NCBI GenBank assembly: GCA_016793165.1
Contig: JAEULA010000089.1
Location: 62,001-126,000 of the forward strand
Source: Alphaproteobacteria bacterium
GTDB taxonomy: Bacteria; Pseudomonadota; Alphaproteobacteria; CACIAM-22H2
Length of the DNA stretch: 64,000 nt
Reading direction: 5' to 3'
Shown: in pieces, positions 52,055-60,839 of the stretch
Layout of the letters: each line of letters begins with the position of its first letter
Position numbering within the stretch: the first letter of the stretch is position 1
The notes under the pieces: generated by a model
The model's input: only the letters and a program-made list of their open reading frames with translations
Told to the model about the DNA's origin: nothing
Database searches by the model: none
Position numbers and translations under genes: made by a program

Positions 52055-53023
52055 ATGTCGCCCACCATCGCCTTCGTCGGCATCGCGCATTGGCACGCAC
52101 CGATCTATCTCGATTGCCTGAGCCGGATCGGCATCCGGGTCGTCGGCGCCAGCGATCTCGATGCCGAGGCCGGCCGGGCGGCGAGCGCGCGGCTGGGGCT
52201 CGACTTCACGCCCGACGCCGCCGACATGCTGGCGCGTGCGCGTCCCGATTTCGTGTTCGTCACGCCGCGCCATGACCGCGCCCTCGACGAACTCGCGCCC
52301 GTGCTCGACCGGCGGCTCCCCTTCCTGATCGAAAAGCCGATGGGCGTCGACGGCCGCATCGCCGCCGAGGTCGCCCGGCGCACCGCCGCGGCCGGCGTCT
52401 GGGCGGCACCTGCACTGCCCAACCGACTGCTGGAGATCTGGGACCGGCTGGCGCGGCTCGAGGCAGCCGGTCGGCTCGGTGCCTTGCTGCATGCGAGCTT
52501 CCGTCTCATCAACGGCCCGCCCGGCCGCTATCGTACGATGCACCACGTGCCGTGGATGCTCGATCCGGCGATCGGCGGGGGCGGCGCGCTGCGCAATCTC
52601 GGCATGCACGGCGCCGACGCGATCCTGCGCCTGGCGCGCGGCGCGACGCCGGCGCTGGCCGCGGCCCGCACGACCCGCCACGGCTTCCGCGAGCGGGTCG
52701 AGGAGTATGCGACGGCGGTCATGACGCTGCCGGACGGCGCGGTGATGCAGGTGGAGGCCGGCTACAGCTGGGCGCCTTCGAGCGGCGGCGACTTCGAGTG
52801 GCGCATCGCCGCCACCGGCGCATATCTGCAGCAGACCAAGGGCCTGCTGGTCGTGCGCGAGGCGGGCGGCGCGATCGAGACGCTGGAGACCGAGCAGCCG
52901 AGCTACCTGCCGATGGTCGACCGCGTCCTCGCCGATTTCGGCGCCGGGCGTCCGCCCTTCGCGACCCTGGCCGAATGCGCCGCGGCGACGGATCTCTGCG
53001 ACCGGATCTACGCGGAGGCCTGA
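52055..53023 (+). CDS. Gfo/Idh/MocA-family oxidoreductase (322 aa)
   Basis: NAD(P)-dependent oxidoreductase with a Rossmann domain (IAFVGIAHWHAPIYLDCLSR, about 4-23; the usual GxGxxG is replaced by GIAHWH) and a C-terminal alpha/beta domain. The EKP motif LIEKPMGVDGR (about 91-101) carries the catalytic Lys. GGGGALRNLGMHGADAILRL contains the family's conserved substrate-domain His. The start at 52055 follows AAGGGGAGA; the longer open frame upstream is an Arg/Pro-rich shadow. It is divergent from the ABC importer. Substrate probably a sugar, inositol or amino-sugar derivative. A degraded copy of its C-terminus lies 275 bp downstream. Confidence 0.83.
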   Translation: MSPTIAFVGIAHWHAPIYLDCLSRIGIRVVGASDLDAEAGRAASARLGLDFTPDAADMLARARPDFVFVTPRHDRALDELAPVLDRRLPFLIEKPMGVDGRIAAEVARRTAAAGVWAAPALPNRLLEIWDRLARLEAAGRLGALLHASFRLINGPPGRYRTMHHVPWMLDPAIGGGGALRNLGMHGADAILRLARGATPALAAARTTRHGFRERVEEYATAVMTLPDGAVMQVEAGYSWAPSSGGDFEWRIAATGAYLQQTKGLLVVREAGGAIETLETEQPSYLPMVDRVLADFGAGRPPFATLAECAAATDLCDRIYAEA

Positions 53024-53297
53024 CCCGTCGCCGGCGGGGTGCCGCCGGCGCGCATGCGGGGCCGCCGGGAGCCGAGCGACGCGGCGTGCGGGCGATCGGC
53101 CAATCCTTGCGTGCTGGCGGCAGTCATGGTCGGCAATCCCTCGTGCGGTTTCCCACGCGAGGATCGCGGCCGCGCCCCGACCGCGTCGACTGGGCGAATG
53201 GCGGCGCCGGACCCCGGCGTCGGCCCATTGGCGCTCCGCCAGGGACAAATTCAGCGACCGACGGCGCGGCCCGAGATGCCTACAGCCAAGGGCCGGC
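53024..53297. other. Non-coding gap after the oxidoreductase gene
   Basis: Together with the degraded gene end that follows, this makes a 392-bp stretch without an intact gene between 53023 and 53416. An open frame of 127 codons (53039-53419) crosses it, but only its C-terminal third resembles a protein; the rest shows no domain or repeat I can identify. Confidence 0.5.
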
Positions 53298-53419
53298 TGG
53301 TCGCGCGCGTGCTTGCGGATCACGCCGCCGGCCGTCAAGCTCTCGCCACGTCCGACGAATGCGCTGCCGCGACGGCGCTGTGCGACCGCATCTACGCTAG
53401 GGCTGGAGCCGCGCGATGA
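53298..53419 (+). pseudogene. Degraded 3' end of a Gfo/Idh/MocA paralogue
   Basis: The last part of the frame ending at 53419 reads RVLADHAAGRQALATSDECA then AATALCDRIYARA. The intact oxidoreductase ends RVLADFGAGRPPFATLAECA then AATDLCDRIYAEA. By hand count 24 of 33 residues and about 72% of bases match. No upstream part of the gene is present, so this is a truncated duplicate of the neighbouring gene's 3' end. Its stop overlaps the hyuB start (ATGA), so any translation could still couple to hyuB. Confidence 0.75.
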
Positions 53420-55212
53420 CTCAGAAGATCGACCCGATCACTTTCGAGCTGTTCAAGAACGCGATCTTCTCGATCGCCGACGAGATGGCGCTGACCGTCG
53501 TGCGCACGACCTATTCGGGCGTGCTCAAGGACAACATGGACTTCTCGACCGGCTTCGCCGACGCGAACGGCAAGCTGGTGGCGCAGGGCCTCACGCTGCC
53601 CGGCCATCTCGGCTCGGTGCCGACGGCGATGGACTCGATCATGAAGCACTTCGCCGGCGACATCGCCGAGGGCGACGTCTTCATCATGAACGACCCATTC
53701 GACGGCGGCATGCACCTGCCGGACATCTTCATCTTCAAGCCGCTGTTCCACAAAGGCGAGCATCTCGCCTTCGCCTGCACCGTCTGCCACCACACCGACG
53801 TCGGCGGACGCGTCGCGGGCTCGAATGCATCGGACTCGACCGAGATCTACGCCGAGGGCCTGCGCATCGCGCCGCTCAAGCTCTACGAGGCGGGCAGGAT
53901 CAACAAGACGATCATGACCTTCATCGAGCGCAACGTGCGCGTGCCTGTGAAGGTGTTCGGCGACCTGCGCGCCCAGCTCGCGGCCTGCCACATCGCCGAG
54001 AAGCAGTTCGCCGAGCTCGTGGCGCGCCACGGGGCCGAGCAGACCAAGGCGCTGATGCGCGAGACGGTCGACTATGCCGAGCGCATGACCCGCGCCTCGC
54101 TCGAGAAGCTGCCCGACGGCGAGTGGAGCTTCGAGGACTGGATCGACGACGACGGCGTCGACTACGGCAAGCCCATCCGCCTGTTCGTGACCATCCGCAA
54201 GAAGGGCGGCCACATGGTCGTCGACTGGACGGGCACGAACCCGCAGGTGAAGGGTGCCATCAACAACACGCTCTCCTTCACCAAGGCGGCGAGCTACACC
54301 GGCGTTCGCTCGGTGCTGCCGCCGGGGATTCCGAACAACGAGGGCGTCTTCCGGGCGATCGAGGTGATCTGCCCGCCGGGCACGGTCGGCAACGGCGTGC
54401 TGCCGGCGGCCTGTGCGGCGCGCGGTCTCACCGGCTTCCGCATGACCGACTGCATGTTCGGGGCGCTTGCCATGATGCTGCCGAGCCGCGTCAAGGCGGC
54501 GGGCGACGGCGGCAACACCGGCATCTCGATCGGCGGCTACGACGAGCACCGCAAGCCGTTCATCTATGTCGACTTCACCTGCGGCGCCTGGGGCGCCAGG
54601 CCCTGGGCCGACGGCCTCGACGGCAACTCGCACATGTTCGCCAACATGGCCTCGCACTCGATCGAGGTGACGGAGGCCGAGCACCCGATCTCTCTGCTCG
54701 CCTACGAATTCGTCGAGGACCGCGCGGGCGCGGGCAAGTTCCGCGGCGGCGTGCCGTTCAAGCGCGACTACCGCTTCAACGAGACCGAGGGCGTGCTGCA
54801 GGTCCGCAGCGACCGCCGCGACCACCGGCCCTTCGGGCTCTACGGCGGCTCGCCCGGCGCGCCGAGCGAGAACTGGCTTAATCCCGACGGCGAGAACAGG
54901 CAGCTGCCCGGCAAGTTCACGATGACCGTGCGCAAGGGGGACGTGATGCGCCACATCCTCGCCGGCGCCGGCGGCTGGGGCGACCCGCTCGAGCGCGACC
55001 CCGTCGCCGTCCTCAAGGACGTCCGCAACGAGCTGCTGAGCGCCGCCAAGGCCCGCGCCGACTACGGCGTCGTCGTCGACACGAAGACGTGGCGCATCGA
55101 CGAAGCCGCGACGGCCAAGGCGCGCACGGAAATCCGTGCCAAGCGCGCCTGGCGCGAGGTCCCGAAGGTGCAATGGACCGACCCGGTCCCGGCGGCGCGC
55201 GCGGCTGAGTGA
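53416..55212 (+). CDS. hyuB: Hydantoinase B / N-methylhydantoinase-type subunit (598 aa)
   Basis: Member of the hydantoinase-B/oxoprolinase family, normally the partner of an ATP-using HyuA in hydrolysis of hydantoins or 5-oxoproline, or of carboxylase subunits. DPITFELFKNAIFSIADEMA and VVRTTYSGVLKDNMDFSTGF are the family start; MNDPFDGGMHLPDI and CTVCHHTDVGGRVAGSN are the metal-region motifs; RVKAAGDGGNTGISIGGY lies mid-protein, and HILAGAGGWGDPLERDPVAV near the end. Length is typical. No hyuA is adjacent on either side, which is unusual. The start ATG overlaps a degraded gene's stop. Confidence 0.88.
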   Translation: MTQKIDPITFELFKNAIFSIADEMALTVVRTTYSGVLKDNMDFSTGFADANGKLVAQGLTLPGHLGSVPTAMDSIMKHFAGDIAEGDVFIMNDPFDGGMHLPDIFIFKPLFHKGEHLAFACTVCHHTDVGGRVAGSNASDSTEIYAEGLRIAPLKLYEAGRINKTIMTFIERNVRVPVKVFGDLRAQLAACHIAEKQFAELVARHGAEQTKALMRETVDYAERMTRASLEKLPDGEWSFEDWIDDDGVDYGKPIRLFVTIRKKGGHMVVDWTGTNPQVKGAINNTLSFTKAASYTGVRSVLPPGIPNNEGVFRAIEVICPPGTVGNGVLPAACAARGLTGFRMTDCMFGALAMMLPSRVKAAGDGGNTGISIGGYDEHRKPFIYVDFTCGAWGARPWADGLDGNSHMFANMASHSIEVTEAEHPISLLAYEFVEDRAGAGKFRGGVPFKRDYRFNETEGVLQVRSDRRDHRPFGLYGGSPGAPSENWLNPDGENRQLPGKFTMTVRKGDVMRHILAGAGGWGDPLERDPVAVLKDVRNELLSAAKARADYGVVVDTKTWRIDEAATAKARTEIRAKRAWREVPKVQWTDPVPAARAAE

Positions 55213-55307
55213 CTGCGGCGCCGGTCCGCCGCGCCCTCATCCGGCACGAAACGCCGGGTGAGGCCTGATCGGAGCGCGCCTGCACAAGTGCTTTTCGTCT
55301 TCACTTC

Positions 55308-55502
55308 TCATCCACGAGCCTGATCACCGGTCGCGCGGACGCGGCGGTGCAGCTTGCTGCGGCTGGGCCAGAGCTTGCCGCTCCCGAGAGGCGCGAGGGC
55401 GCTCTGCGTCGTCTCCGTGCGCCCGGCGAGTTCGGCTTGCGAAAGCGCCGCACGGTTGCGTGAGGCGATGATTTCGCTCGCGAGCTCGAGTTCCTCCGCC
55501 AT
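55308..55502 (-). pseudogene. Decayed XRE-type helix-turn-helix gene (64 codons)
   Basis: MAEELELASEIIASRNRAAL then SQAELAGRTETTQSALAPLG matches the XRE domain of HigA-like antitoxins, with the TTQSxxAxLxSG pattern. The end is damaged: RATGDQARG stops early, while an alternative frame continues with ARPVIRLVDEK, the expected C-terminus, so a frameshift lies near 55330. The APLGSGK segment replaces the usual ARLESGR. No ribosome-binding site or toxin gene is recognised in the 217 bp upstream. Probably a remnant of a toxin-antitoxin pair. Confidence 0.6.
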
Positions 55503-55666
55503 GGAGTCGCAGGCGGATCACGCACGCGGCCGGCACAGCATCTTGCGACGCAGGCGGTCCAAGGACTTGGTCGTGTCTTCGCTTCTGCTCGGCAATCACG
55601 AACGGGAGGGATGATCGCGAAGGTCACGCCGCCGCGCCTCGAACTGGCGATCGCCCGGCGCGCGGT

Positions 55667-55694
55667 CGCCCCTCCCGTCGCGGCAGGAGGGGCG
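55667..55694. terminator. Hairpin after haloperoxidase-like gene
   Basis: CGCCCCTCC (55667-55675) and GGAGGGGCG (55686-55694) are perfect complements around a ten-base loop that can pair further. It lies 25 bp past the stop of the minus-strand gene ending at 55720. There is no T tract. Confidence 0.45.
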
Positions 55695-55719
55695 CAACGG
55701 GCTTCGAGCGCAACCCGTC

Positions 55720-57093
55720 CTAGTTCGTTCGCGCGACGAAGGCGCGGGCGATCGTCTTCTCGGCGACCTTGCGGCCCAGCTCCTGGCCGACATCGATGTC
55801 GAAGCGATAGTGGATCCCGGCCCAGATCCGGGCTTCCGCCGCCTCCTTGCCGAGCGCGAGCAGGCGCTCGGCGTCGCGCGGGAAGGCATGGGCGAGCACG
55901 GTCGCCGCAGCGGTCGAGAAGCAGCCATGCGCCGCCGGGTAGCTCGGATGGTTGGGCGGCGCGAAGACCGGCTTCAGCTCCGCGTCGAGCTGCGACGGCC
56001 GGATGTACCAGTAGGCGTATTTGGCATCCCAGCACGCGATCCCGGCATCGGCGAGCGCGACGTTGAGCGTCGCGAGAACGCGTGCCGACGTCGCCGCGCC
56101 GTAGCCGTGCTCGAGCAGCTTCGTCCGCGCGATCTCGTTCCACAGCGTGTGCGCGCGTGCGCCGCCATGCACCTCCCAATAGAGCGCGCGATGATTCGAC
56201 TTCGGCGTCCGCGGAAAGCCCTTGAGCTCGGCGAGGGCGCCGCGCACGGTTTCGGAATCGACGGCCGGCGGCGGTGCCGGCCGGAACTCGGCCGGCGTCG
56301 CGAGCACCCAGGTCTGCCAGGTCGCGGCGGTCGGCGCGATCGGATTGACGCCCTTCCACCTGTCGGGCCCCTCCGGGACCGTGCCTGTCCACTTGGAGTC
56401 GCTGCGATCCGTCTTGCCGTGCGCGATGGCGAGGACGGCGACGCGCTCGCCGATCGCGCGGCCGGCCTCGATCGCGCGCGGCAGCTCGGCGCCGGCACGC
56501 AGTCGCGACCTGATCGATTCCTCGGCCAGCGCGGCGAAGTGGTCGGCGCGCGCCGGGAACAGATAGCCGAGCACCCTCGCGGCGGCGATCGCCGCCGCCG
56601 CGTGTCCGGACGCGGGCGCCGGCTCGCGCGACGGCCGTGCGGCATCGAGCGCGTCGTCGATCCCGGCCGCCTCCCGCCGATCGGCGCGCTTGTCGAGATG
56701 CCGCGTCGCCATGACGGCATCGTCCAGCGCCGCGTGGAACAGGGCGAGGTGGCGGGCGGCCATCGGCAGCACGACGAAGTCGGCCGTCATCTGCTCCAGC
56801 ATCAGCTCGTTCCAGCGATAGGTCGGGCCGCCGGTCGCCCACCAGTGGAACCTCGTGACGTCCTCGGCGGTCCGTGCCGCCACGATCCGCCTCAAGGCCG
56901 CGCGATCGTCGGTCGCGCCGCGCGGCGCGGGCGAAGCCGCGACGTCGGCATAGGACTTCGTCAGCCAGGCTTCGGGGCGTGGAAACGGCTCGCTCGCCTG
57001 CGCCGTCGCGGCGAGGGCGACCAGCGCACCGGTAGTGCCGAGGACGATGGTCAGCGGCGTGGCGATGCGCTGCGGCAGGGGGATCGATGTCAT
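55720..57093 (-). CDS. Vanadium-dependent haloperoxidase / PAP2-fold protein (457 aa)
   Basis: Secreted helical protein with a signal peptide (about 1-33, LVALAATAQAS). The vanadate/phosphate pocket motifs are in order: K-x6-RP at 358-366 (KYAYWYIRPSQ), PAAH at 386-389 in place of PSGH, and AR-x5-H at 421-428 (ARIWAGIHY). This superfamily holds both acid phosphatases and vanadium haloperoxidases; domain length and the helical N-terminal half favour the haloperoxidase-related branch. Replacement of the Ser-Gly may alter activity. A methyltransferase gene lies 45 bp upstream in the same operon. Confidence 0.8.
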   Translation of the reverse strand: MTSIPLPQRIATPLTIVLGTTGALVALAATAQASEPFPRPEAWLTKSYADVAASPAPRGATDDRAALRRIVAARTAEDVTRFHWWATGGPTYRWNELMLEQMTADFVVLPMAARHLALFHAALDDAVMATRHLDKRADRREAAGIDDALDAARPSREPAPASGHAAAAIAAARVLGYLFPARADHFAALAEESIRSRLRAGAELPRAIEAGRAIGERVAVLAIAHGKTDRSDSKWTGTVPEGPDRWKGVNPIAPTAATWQTWVLATPAEFRPAPPPAVDSETVRGALAELKGFPRTPKSNHRALYWEVHGGARAHTLWNEIARTKLLEHGYGAATSARVLATLNVALADAGIACWDAKYAYWYIRPSQLDAELKPVFAPPNHPSYPAAHGCFSTAAATVLAHAFPRDAERLLALGKEAAEARIWAGIHYRFDIDVGQELGRKVAEKTIARAFVARTN

Positions 57094-57138
57094 GACACGT
57101 GTCTCCTTCGGGTTGCGATTGCGAGCCGTCGCGGCGCA

Positions 57139-57966
57139 TCAGCTGCGCGTGGCGACGACCTCGAGGTACGGGCTTGCGATCACGAGGGTCCCGTCGCGCG
57201 CGCTGTTGAGGTCGTTCATGAGCGCCAGCAGATCGCGCTCCAGCGCCTCGCCGGCCTCGCTGCCGATCGCGGCGAAGGCCTTGTGCACCGGGCCGTAGTA
57301 GGTCCGGAACACGTCGACGAAATGCGCCGGCGAGCGATAGCGGAAGCTGAACGACCGGCGCTCGGCGGCGATCTCGGCCTGGTCGCCGAACAGGACCGCG
57401 AGATGCTCGCGGCTGCCCCACATCGCGGGCGACACCAGCCCCGGCGCCGGCGGGACATAGGTCCCGATCAGCTTGAACAGGCGGCCGATGAAGCTGTCCG
57501 GCGTCCAGTTGGCGAGGCCGATCCGTCCGCCGGGCCGGCACACGCGCAGCAATTCGCGCGCCGCCTTGGCCTGGTCGGGCGCGAACATCACGCCGAAGGT
57601 CGACAGCACGACGTCGAAGCTGCCCGCGGCGAAGGGCAGGTTCTCGGCGTCCGCCAGCTGGAACGTCACGTCCAGGCGCTCGGCGGCGGCGCGCTCGCGT
57701 GCGCGCTGCAGCAGCGTGTCGACGTAGTCGGTGGAGACGACGTCCGCGAAGCGCCGCGCCGCGGCGAGCGTCGCGTTGCCGTTGCCGGCGGCGACGTCGA
57801 GGACGCGCTGGTTGCTGCGCAGGTCGACGGCTTCGCACAGCGTTTCGCCCACGATCTGCAGCGTGGTGCCGACGACGGCATAGTCGCCGGAAGACCACGC
57901 CGCCTGCTGGCGGGTCTTGACGGCGGTGAAATCGACGGCGGGGGAGGCGGCGATTTGTAGGGTCAT
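57139..57966 (-). CDS. UbiE-like class I methyltransferase (275 aa)
   Basis: SAM-dependent methyltransferase with motif I RVLDVAAGNGNATLAAARRF (about 54-73), post-I STDYVDTLL, FQLADAENLPFAAGSFDVVL and CRPGGRIGLANWTPDSFIGR, the pattern of the UbiE/small-molecule group. The start at 57966 follows AAGGAA; the longer frame is a shadow. It is the first gene of a probable operon with the haloperoxidase-like gene and faces a BTAD/TPR regulator across 262 bp. Substrate unknown; a small secreted metabolite is possible. Confidence 0.83.
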   Translation of the reverse strand: MTLQIAASPAVDFTAVKTRQQAAWSSGDYAVVGTTLQIVGETLCEAVDLRSNQRVLDVAAGNGNATLAAARRFADVVSTDYVDTLLQRARERAAAERLDVTFQLADAENLPFAAGSFDVVLSTFGVMFAPDQAKAARELLRVCRPGGRIGLANWTPDSFIGRLFKLIGTYVPPAPGLVSPAMWGSREHLAVLFGDQAEIAAERRSFSFRYRSPAHFVDVFRTYYGPVHKAFAAIGSEAGEALERDLLALMNDLNSARDGTLVIASPYLEVVATRS

Positions 57967-58228
57967 TAGGGGATTCCTTTCGATTCCGGGGTTCGAGGAA
58001 GGCGGAGACGCGCGCCGCCATTGCGGCGTTGCGGTCATTGCGCGGTCGGTCGCGCGCGACCGCTTGCCTCCGTCGATGCCGAGGGCGGGCTCGCGGCGGT
58101 TCTCATGCTTGGCTCCGTGTTCTAGGGTCGTCGTCGCTTCGGCGCGTGCGGATCGGGCGATCCGGCACGCCGGCGTGCCGATGGGGCGCGCTGGAGAAGG
58201 ACCCTAGTCGTCGACCGTTGGAGCCAGC

Positions 58229-60271
58229 GTGGGACGCAACGTGGAAACGGGCATGGAATCCGCGCATCCCGCAGATCCGCGCGTCGGCACCCTCGAGGTC
58301 CGGATGCTCGGCCCGCTGTCCCTGCGCCGGAACGACGTCGAGCTGGCTCTGCCGGCTTCGCGCAAGGTGCGGGCGCTGCTCGCCTATCTGCTGCTGTCGC
58401 CGGTCGCGGTGGGCCGCAGCGAGCTGTGCGAGCTGCTGTGGGACGTGCCCAACGATCCGCGCGGCGAGCTGCGCTGGTGCCTCAGCAAGATCCGGCAGCT
58501 GGTCGACGAGCCCGAGACCAAGCGCGTGCGCGCAAGCCGCGACGCCATCGGTCTCGATCTCGCCGGCGCGTCGGTCGACGCCCTGGCGGTCGCCCGCGCG
58601 CTCGAGAGTCGCCATGGCGACGGGGCGGTGCGCGACCTGCAGCCGCTTGCGGCGATGTTCCGCGGCGAGCTGCTCGAAGGCCTCGAGATCGATCGCAGCC
58701 CCGCCTTCAATTCGTGGCTGGTCGCCCAGCGCCGGCGCTACCGCGGCCTGCACGCGGCCCTTCTCGAGCGCGTCGCCGACGGCGTTCCCGACGCCGAGGC
58801 ACTGGGGCACCTCGAGACGCTGGTGCGGATCGCGCCGTTCGATGTGCAGGCGCATGGCAAGCTGCTCGCGGCGTTCGCGCGCTGCGCGATGCTGCGCGAA
58901 GGCGAGGCGCATCTCGAGGCGGCCATGCGGCTGTTCGAGTCCGAGCAGCTGGAGACGTCGCCGCTGCGCGACGCTTGGCGCCAAGCGCGCACGCGCGAGG
59001 ACGCGATCCGCTCGACGGTGCGCGTCGCGGCGCCGCCCGCCCCGGAGGTCCCTGAGGCGCGCGATGCGACGGGCCGCACCGCGCCGCGTGCGTCCATTGC
59101 CGTCATGCCCTTCATCGACCGCTCGGCGATCCTCGGCGCCCATGGCGGGGCGGCGGATGCGCTGGCCTACGACGTGATCGCCCGGCTCGCGAAGCTGCGC
59201 ACGATGTTCGTCATCGCGCAGGGCACCGTGTTCGCGCTGCATGCCCGCGGCATCGGCGCGGAGGAGGCCGGGCGCATGCTCGGCGTCGACTACGTGGTCG
59301 GCGGCGCGCTGCTCCGGCGCGGCGAGCACGTGAGCGTGCGTGCGGAGCTGATCGAGGCGCGCACCGCCCGCGTGATCTGGACGGAGGCGTTCGAGCCGCG
59401 CGCCGAGGGTGCGCTCGGCGTGCTCGAGAGCATCGGGGACCGGATCGTCGCCTCGGTCGCCGCCGAGGTGGAGACGATCGAGCGCAACCGGGCGGTGCTG
59501 AAGGCGCCGAGCTCGCTCGATGCCTGGGAGGCGCATCACCGCGGCCTCTGGCACATGTTCCGGTTCACCAGGGACGACAATGCGCAGGCGCGCCACTTCT
59601 TCGAGCTGGCCGCGCGGCTCGATCCGACATTCTCGCGGCCTCATGCGGGGATCTCGTTCACCCATTGGCAGGATGCCTTCCAGGGGTGGACGGCCGATCG
59701 CCAGGCGGCGCTCAACCAGGCCCAGGCCGCGGCCGGGCAGAGCCTGCTGGCCGACGATCGCGATCCGGCGGCGCACTGGGCGCTCGGGCGCGCCCTATGG
59801 CTGCGCGGCCGTCACGACGAGGCCGTGGCGGAGCTGGAGCAGTCGATCGACCTCAGCCCGAACTTCGCGCTCGCGCACTACAACCTCGCCTTCGTGCACT
59901 CGACGGCCGGCGACGCCAAGGCCGCGATCGCGTTCTCGGACCACTCGCGCGAACTGAGCCCGTTCGACCCGATGCTGTTCGGCATGTTCGGCGCCCGCGC
60001 GATGGCGCTCGCCCGCCTCGGGCGCTTCGACGAGGCGGCCGAGTGGGGCGTAAAGGCCGCGGCGCGCCCCAACTCGTTCCCGCACATCCGCGGCATCGCC
60101 GCATTCTCGCTCGCCCTGGCCGACCGTCTCGACGAAGCGCGCGCCCAGCTCAGGACGCTGCACGAGGCGGCCCCCGGCTATCGATTCGCCGATTTCCAGC
60201 GCGCCTTCCGCTTCGATGCCAACGGCGCGCAGCTGTTCCGCAAGGGTGCCAGGAAGCTCGGCGTGACGTAA
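58229..60271 (+). CDS. SARP/BTAD-type transcriptional regulator with TPR domain (680 aa)
   Basis: An OmpR-like winged helix (about 18-100; VRMLGPLSLRRNDVELALPA, then ELCELLWDVPNDPRGELRWC) is followed by a bacterial transcriptional-activation domain (about 105-245), a TolB/adenylate-cyclase-associated N-terminal type domain (SIAVMPFIDRS near 290 to IWTEAFEPRAEGA near 395) and tetratricopeptide repeats (about 430-640; AHWALGRALWLRGRHDEAVA, LSPNFALAHYNLAFVHS). The GTG at 58229 with GGAG upstream is preferred; ATG at 58253 is the alternative. It probably controls the divergent methyltransferase/haloperoxidase operon. Confidence 0.85.
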   Translation: MGRNVETGMESAHPADPRVGTLEVRMLGPLSLRRNDVELALPASRKVRALLAYLLLSPVAVGRSELCELLWDVPNDPRGELRWCLSKIRQLVDEPETKRVRASRDAIGLDLAGASVDALAVARALESRHGDGAVRDLQPLAAMFRGELLEGLEIDRSPAFNSWLVAQRRRYRGLHAALLERVADGVPDAEALGHLETLVRIAPFDVQAHGKLLAAFARCAMLREGEAHLEAAMRLFESEQLETSPLRDAWRQARTREDAIRSTVRVAAPPAPEVPEARDATGRTAPRASIAVMPFIDRSAILGAHGGAADALAYDVIARLAKLRTMFVIAQGTVFALHARGIGAEEAGRMLGVDYVVGGALLRRGEHVSVRAELIEARTARVIWTEAFEPRAEGALGVLESIGDRIVASVAAEVETIERNRAVLKAPSSLDAWEAHHRGLWHMFRFTRDDNAQARHFFELAARLDPTFSRPHAGISFTHWQDAFQGWTADRQAALNQAQAAAGQSLLADDRDPAAHWALGRALWLRGRHDEAVAELEQSIDLSPNFALAHYNLAFVHSTAGDAKAAIAFSDHSRELSPFDPMLFGMFGARAMALARLGRFDEAAEWGVKAAARPNSFPHIRGIAAFSLALADRLDEARAQLRTLHEAAPGYRFADFQRAFRFDANGAQLFRKGARKLGVT

Positions 60272-60380
60272 GCGGGCGCGACGCTCGCGGCGCTCGTGCC
60301 GCTCCCCGCGGCGAAGTAGTGTTCCGCGGTGGCCGCCGTCGACGCACGACGGGGCCCGCTCGGGAGGGAGGAAGCCAGGC

Positions 60381-60836
60381 ATGGTCGCGTTCAGGCTCAA
60401 CGGACGGGAAGTGCGCGTGGAGGCGCCGGACGCGTCGCCGCTGCTCTTCGTCCTCGCCAACGATCTCGGCGTGAACGGCGTCAAGTTCGGCTGCGGCCGC
60501 TCGCAATGCGGCAGCTGCACCGTGCTGGTCGAAGGCGAGCCGGTGCGCTCGTGCCAGATGCCCCTCTCCGCGGCATCCGGGAAGTCCGTGACGACGCTCG
60601 AGGGCCTGCGCGAGAACGGCAAGCCGAGCCGCCTGCAGCAGGCCTTCATCGACGAGCAGGCCGCGCAATGCGGCTACTGCTCGGCCGGCATGATCATGCG
60701 CGCGCAGGCGCTGCTCGATCGCAACCCGAGCCCGAGCGAGTCCGACGTGCGCACCGCGCTCGACGGCAATCTCTGCCGCTGCGGCGCCCACAACCGGATC
60801 GTCCGCGCCGTGCTGCGCGCGGCCAGGGAGGGCTGA
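60381..60836 (+). CDS. iorA: [2Fe-2S] subunit of isoquinoline 1-oxidoreductase-type molybdenum hydroxylase (151 aa)
   Basis: Small electron-transfer subunit with two [2Fe-2S] centres: GCGRSQCGSCTVLVEGEPVR plus a later Cys for the plant-type cluster (about 43-65), and QCGYCSAGMI with NLCRCGAHNRIV for the helical-domain cluster (about 98-140). Length and order match the alpha subunits of isoquinoline 1-oxidoreductase and nicotinate-type enzymes. The catalytic subunit starts 3 bp after its stop. A GGAGGGAGG ribosome-binding sequence precedes the start. The substrate, a nitrogen heterocycle or aldehyde, is not determined. Confidence 0.93.
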   Translation: MVAFRLNGREVRVEAPDASPLLFVLANDLGVNGVKFGCGRSQCGSCTVLVEGEPVRSCQMPLSAASGKSVTTLEGLRENGKPSRLQQAFIDEQAAQCGYCSAGMIMRAQALLDRNPSPSESDVRTALDGNLCRCGAHNRIVRAVLRAAREG

Positions 60837-60839
60837 TCG

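Noticed and set aside
57094..57103. GACACGTGTC palindrome just before the haloperoxidase-like start
   Set aside because: Ten bases only, inside the ribosome-binding spacer; too short and common in GC-rich DNA to support an operator.
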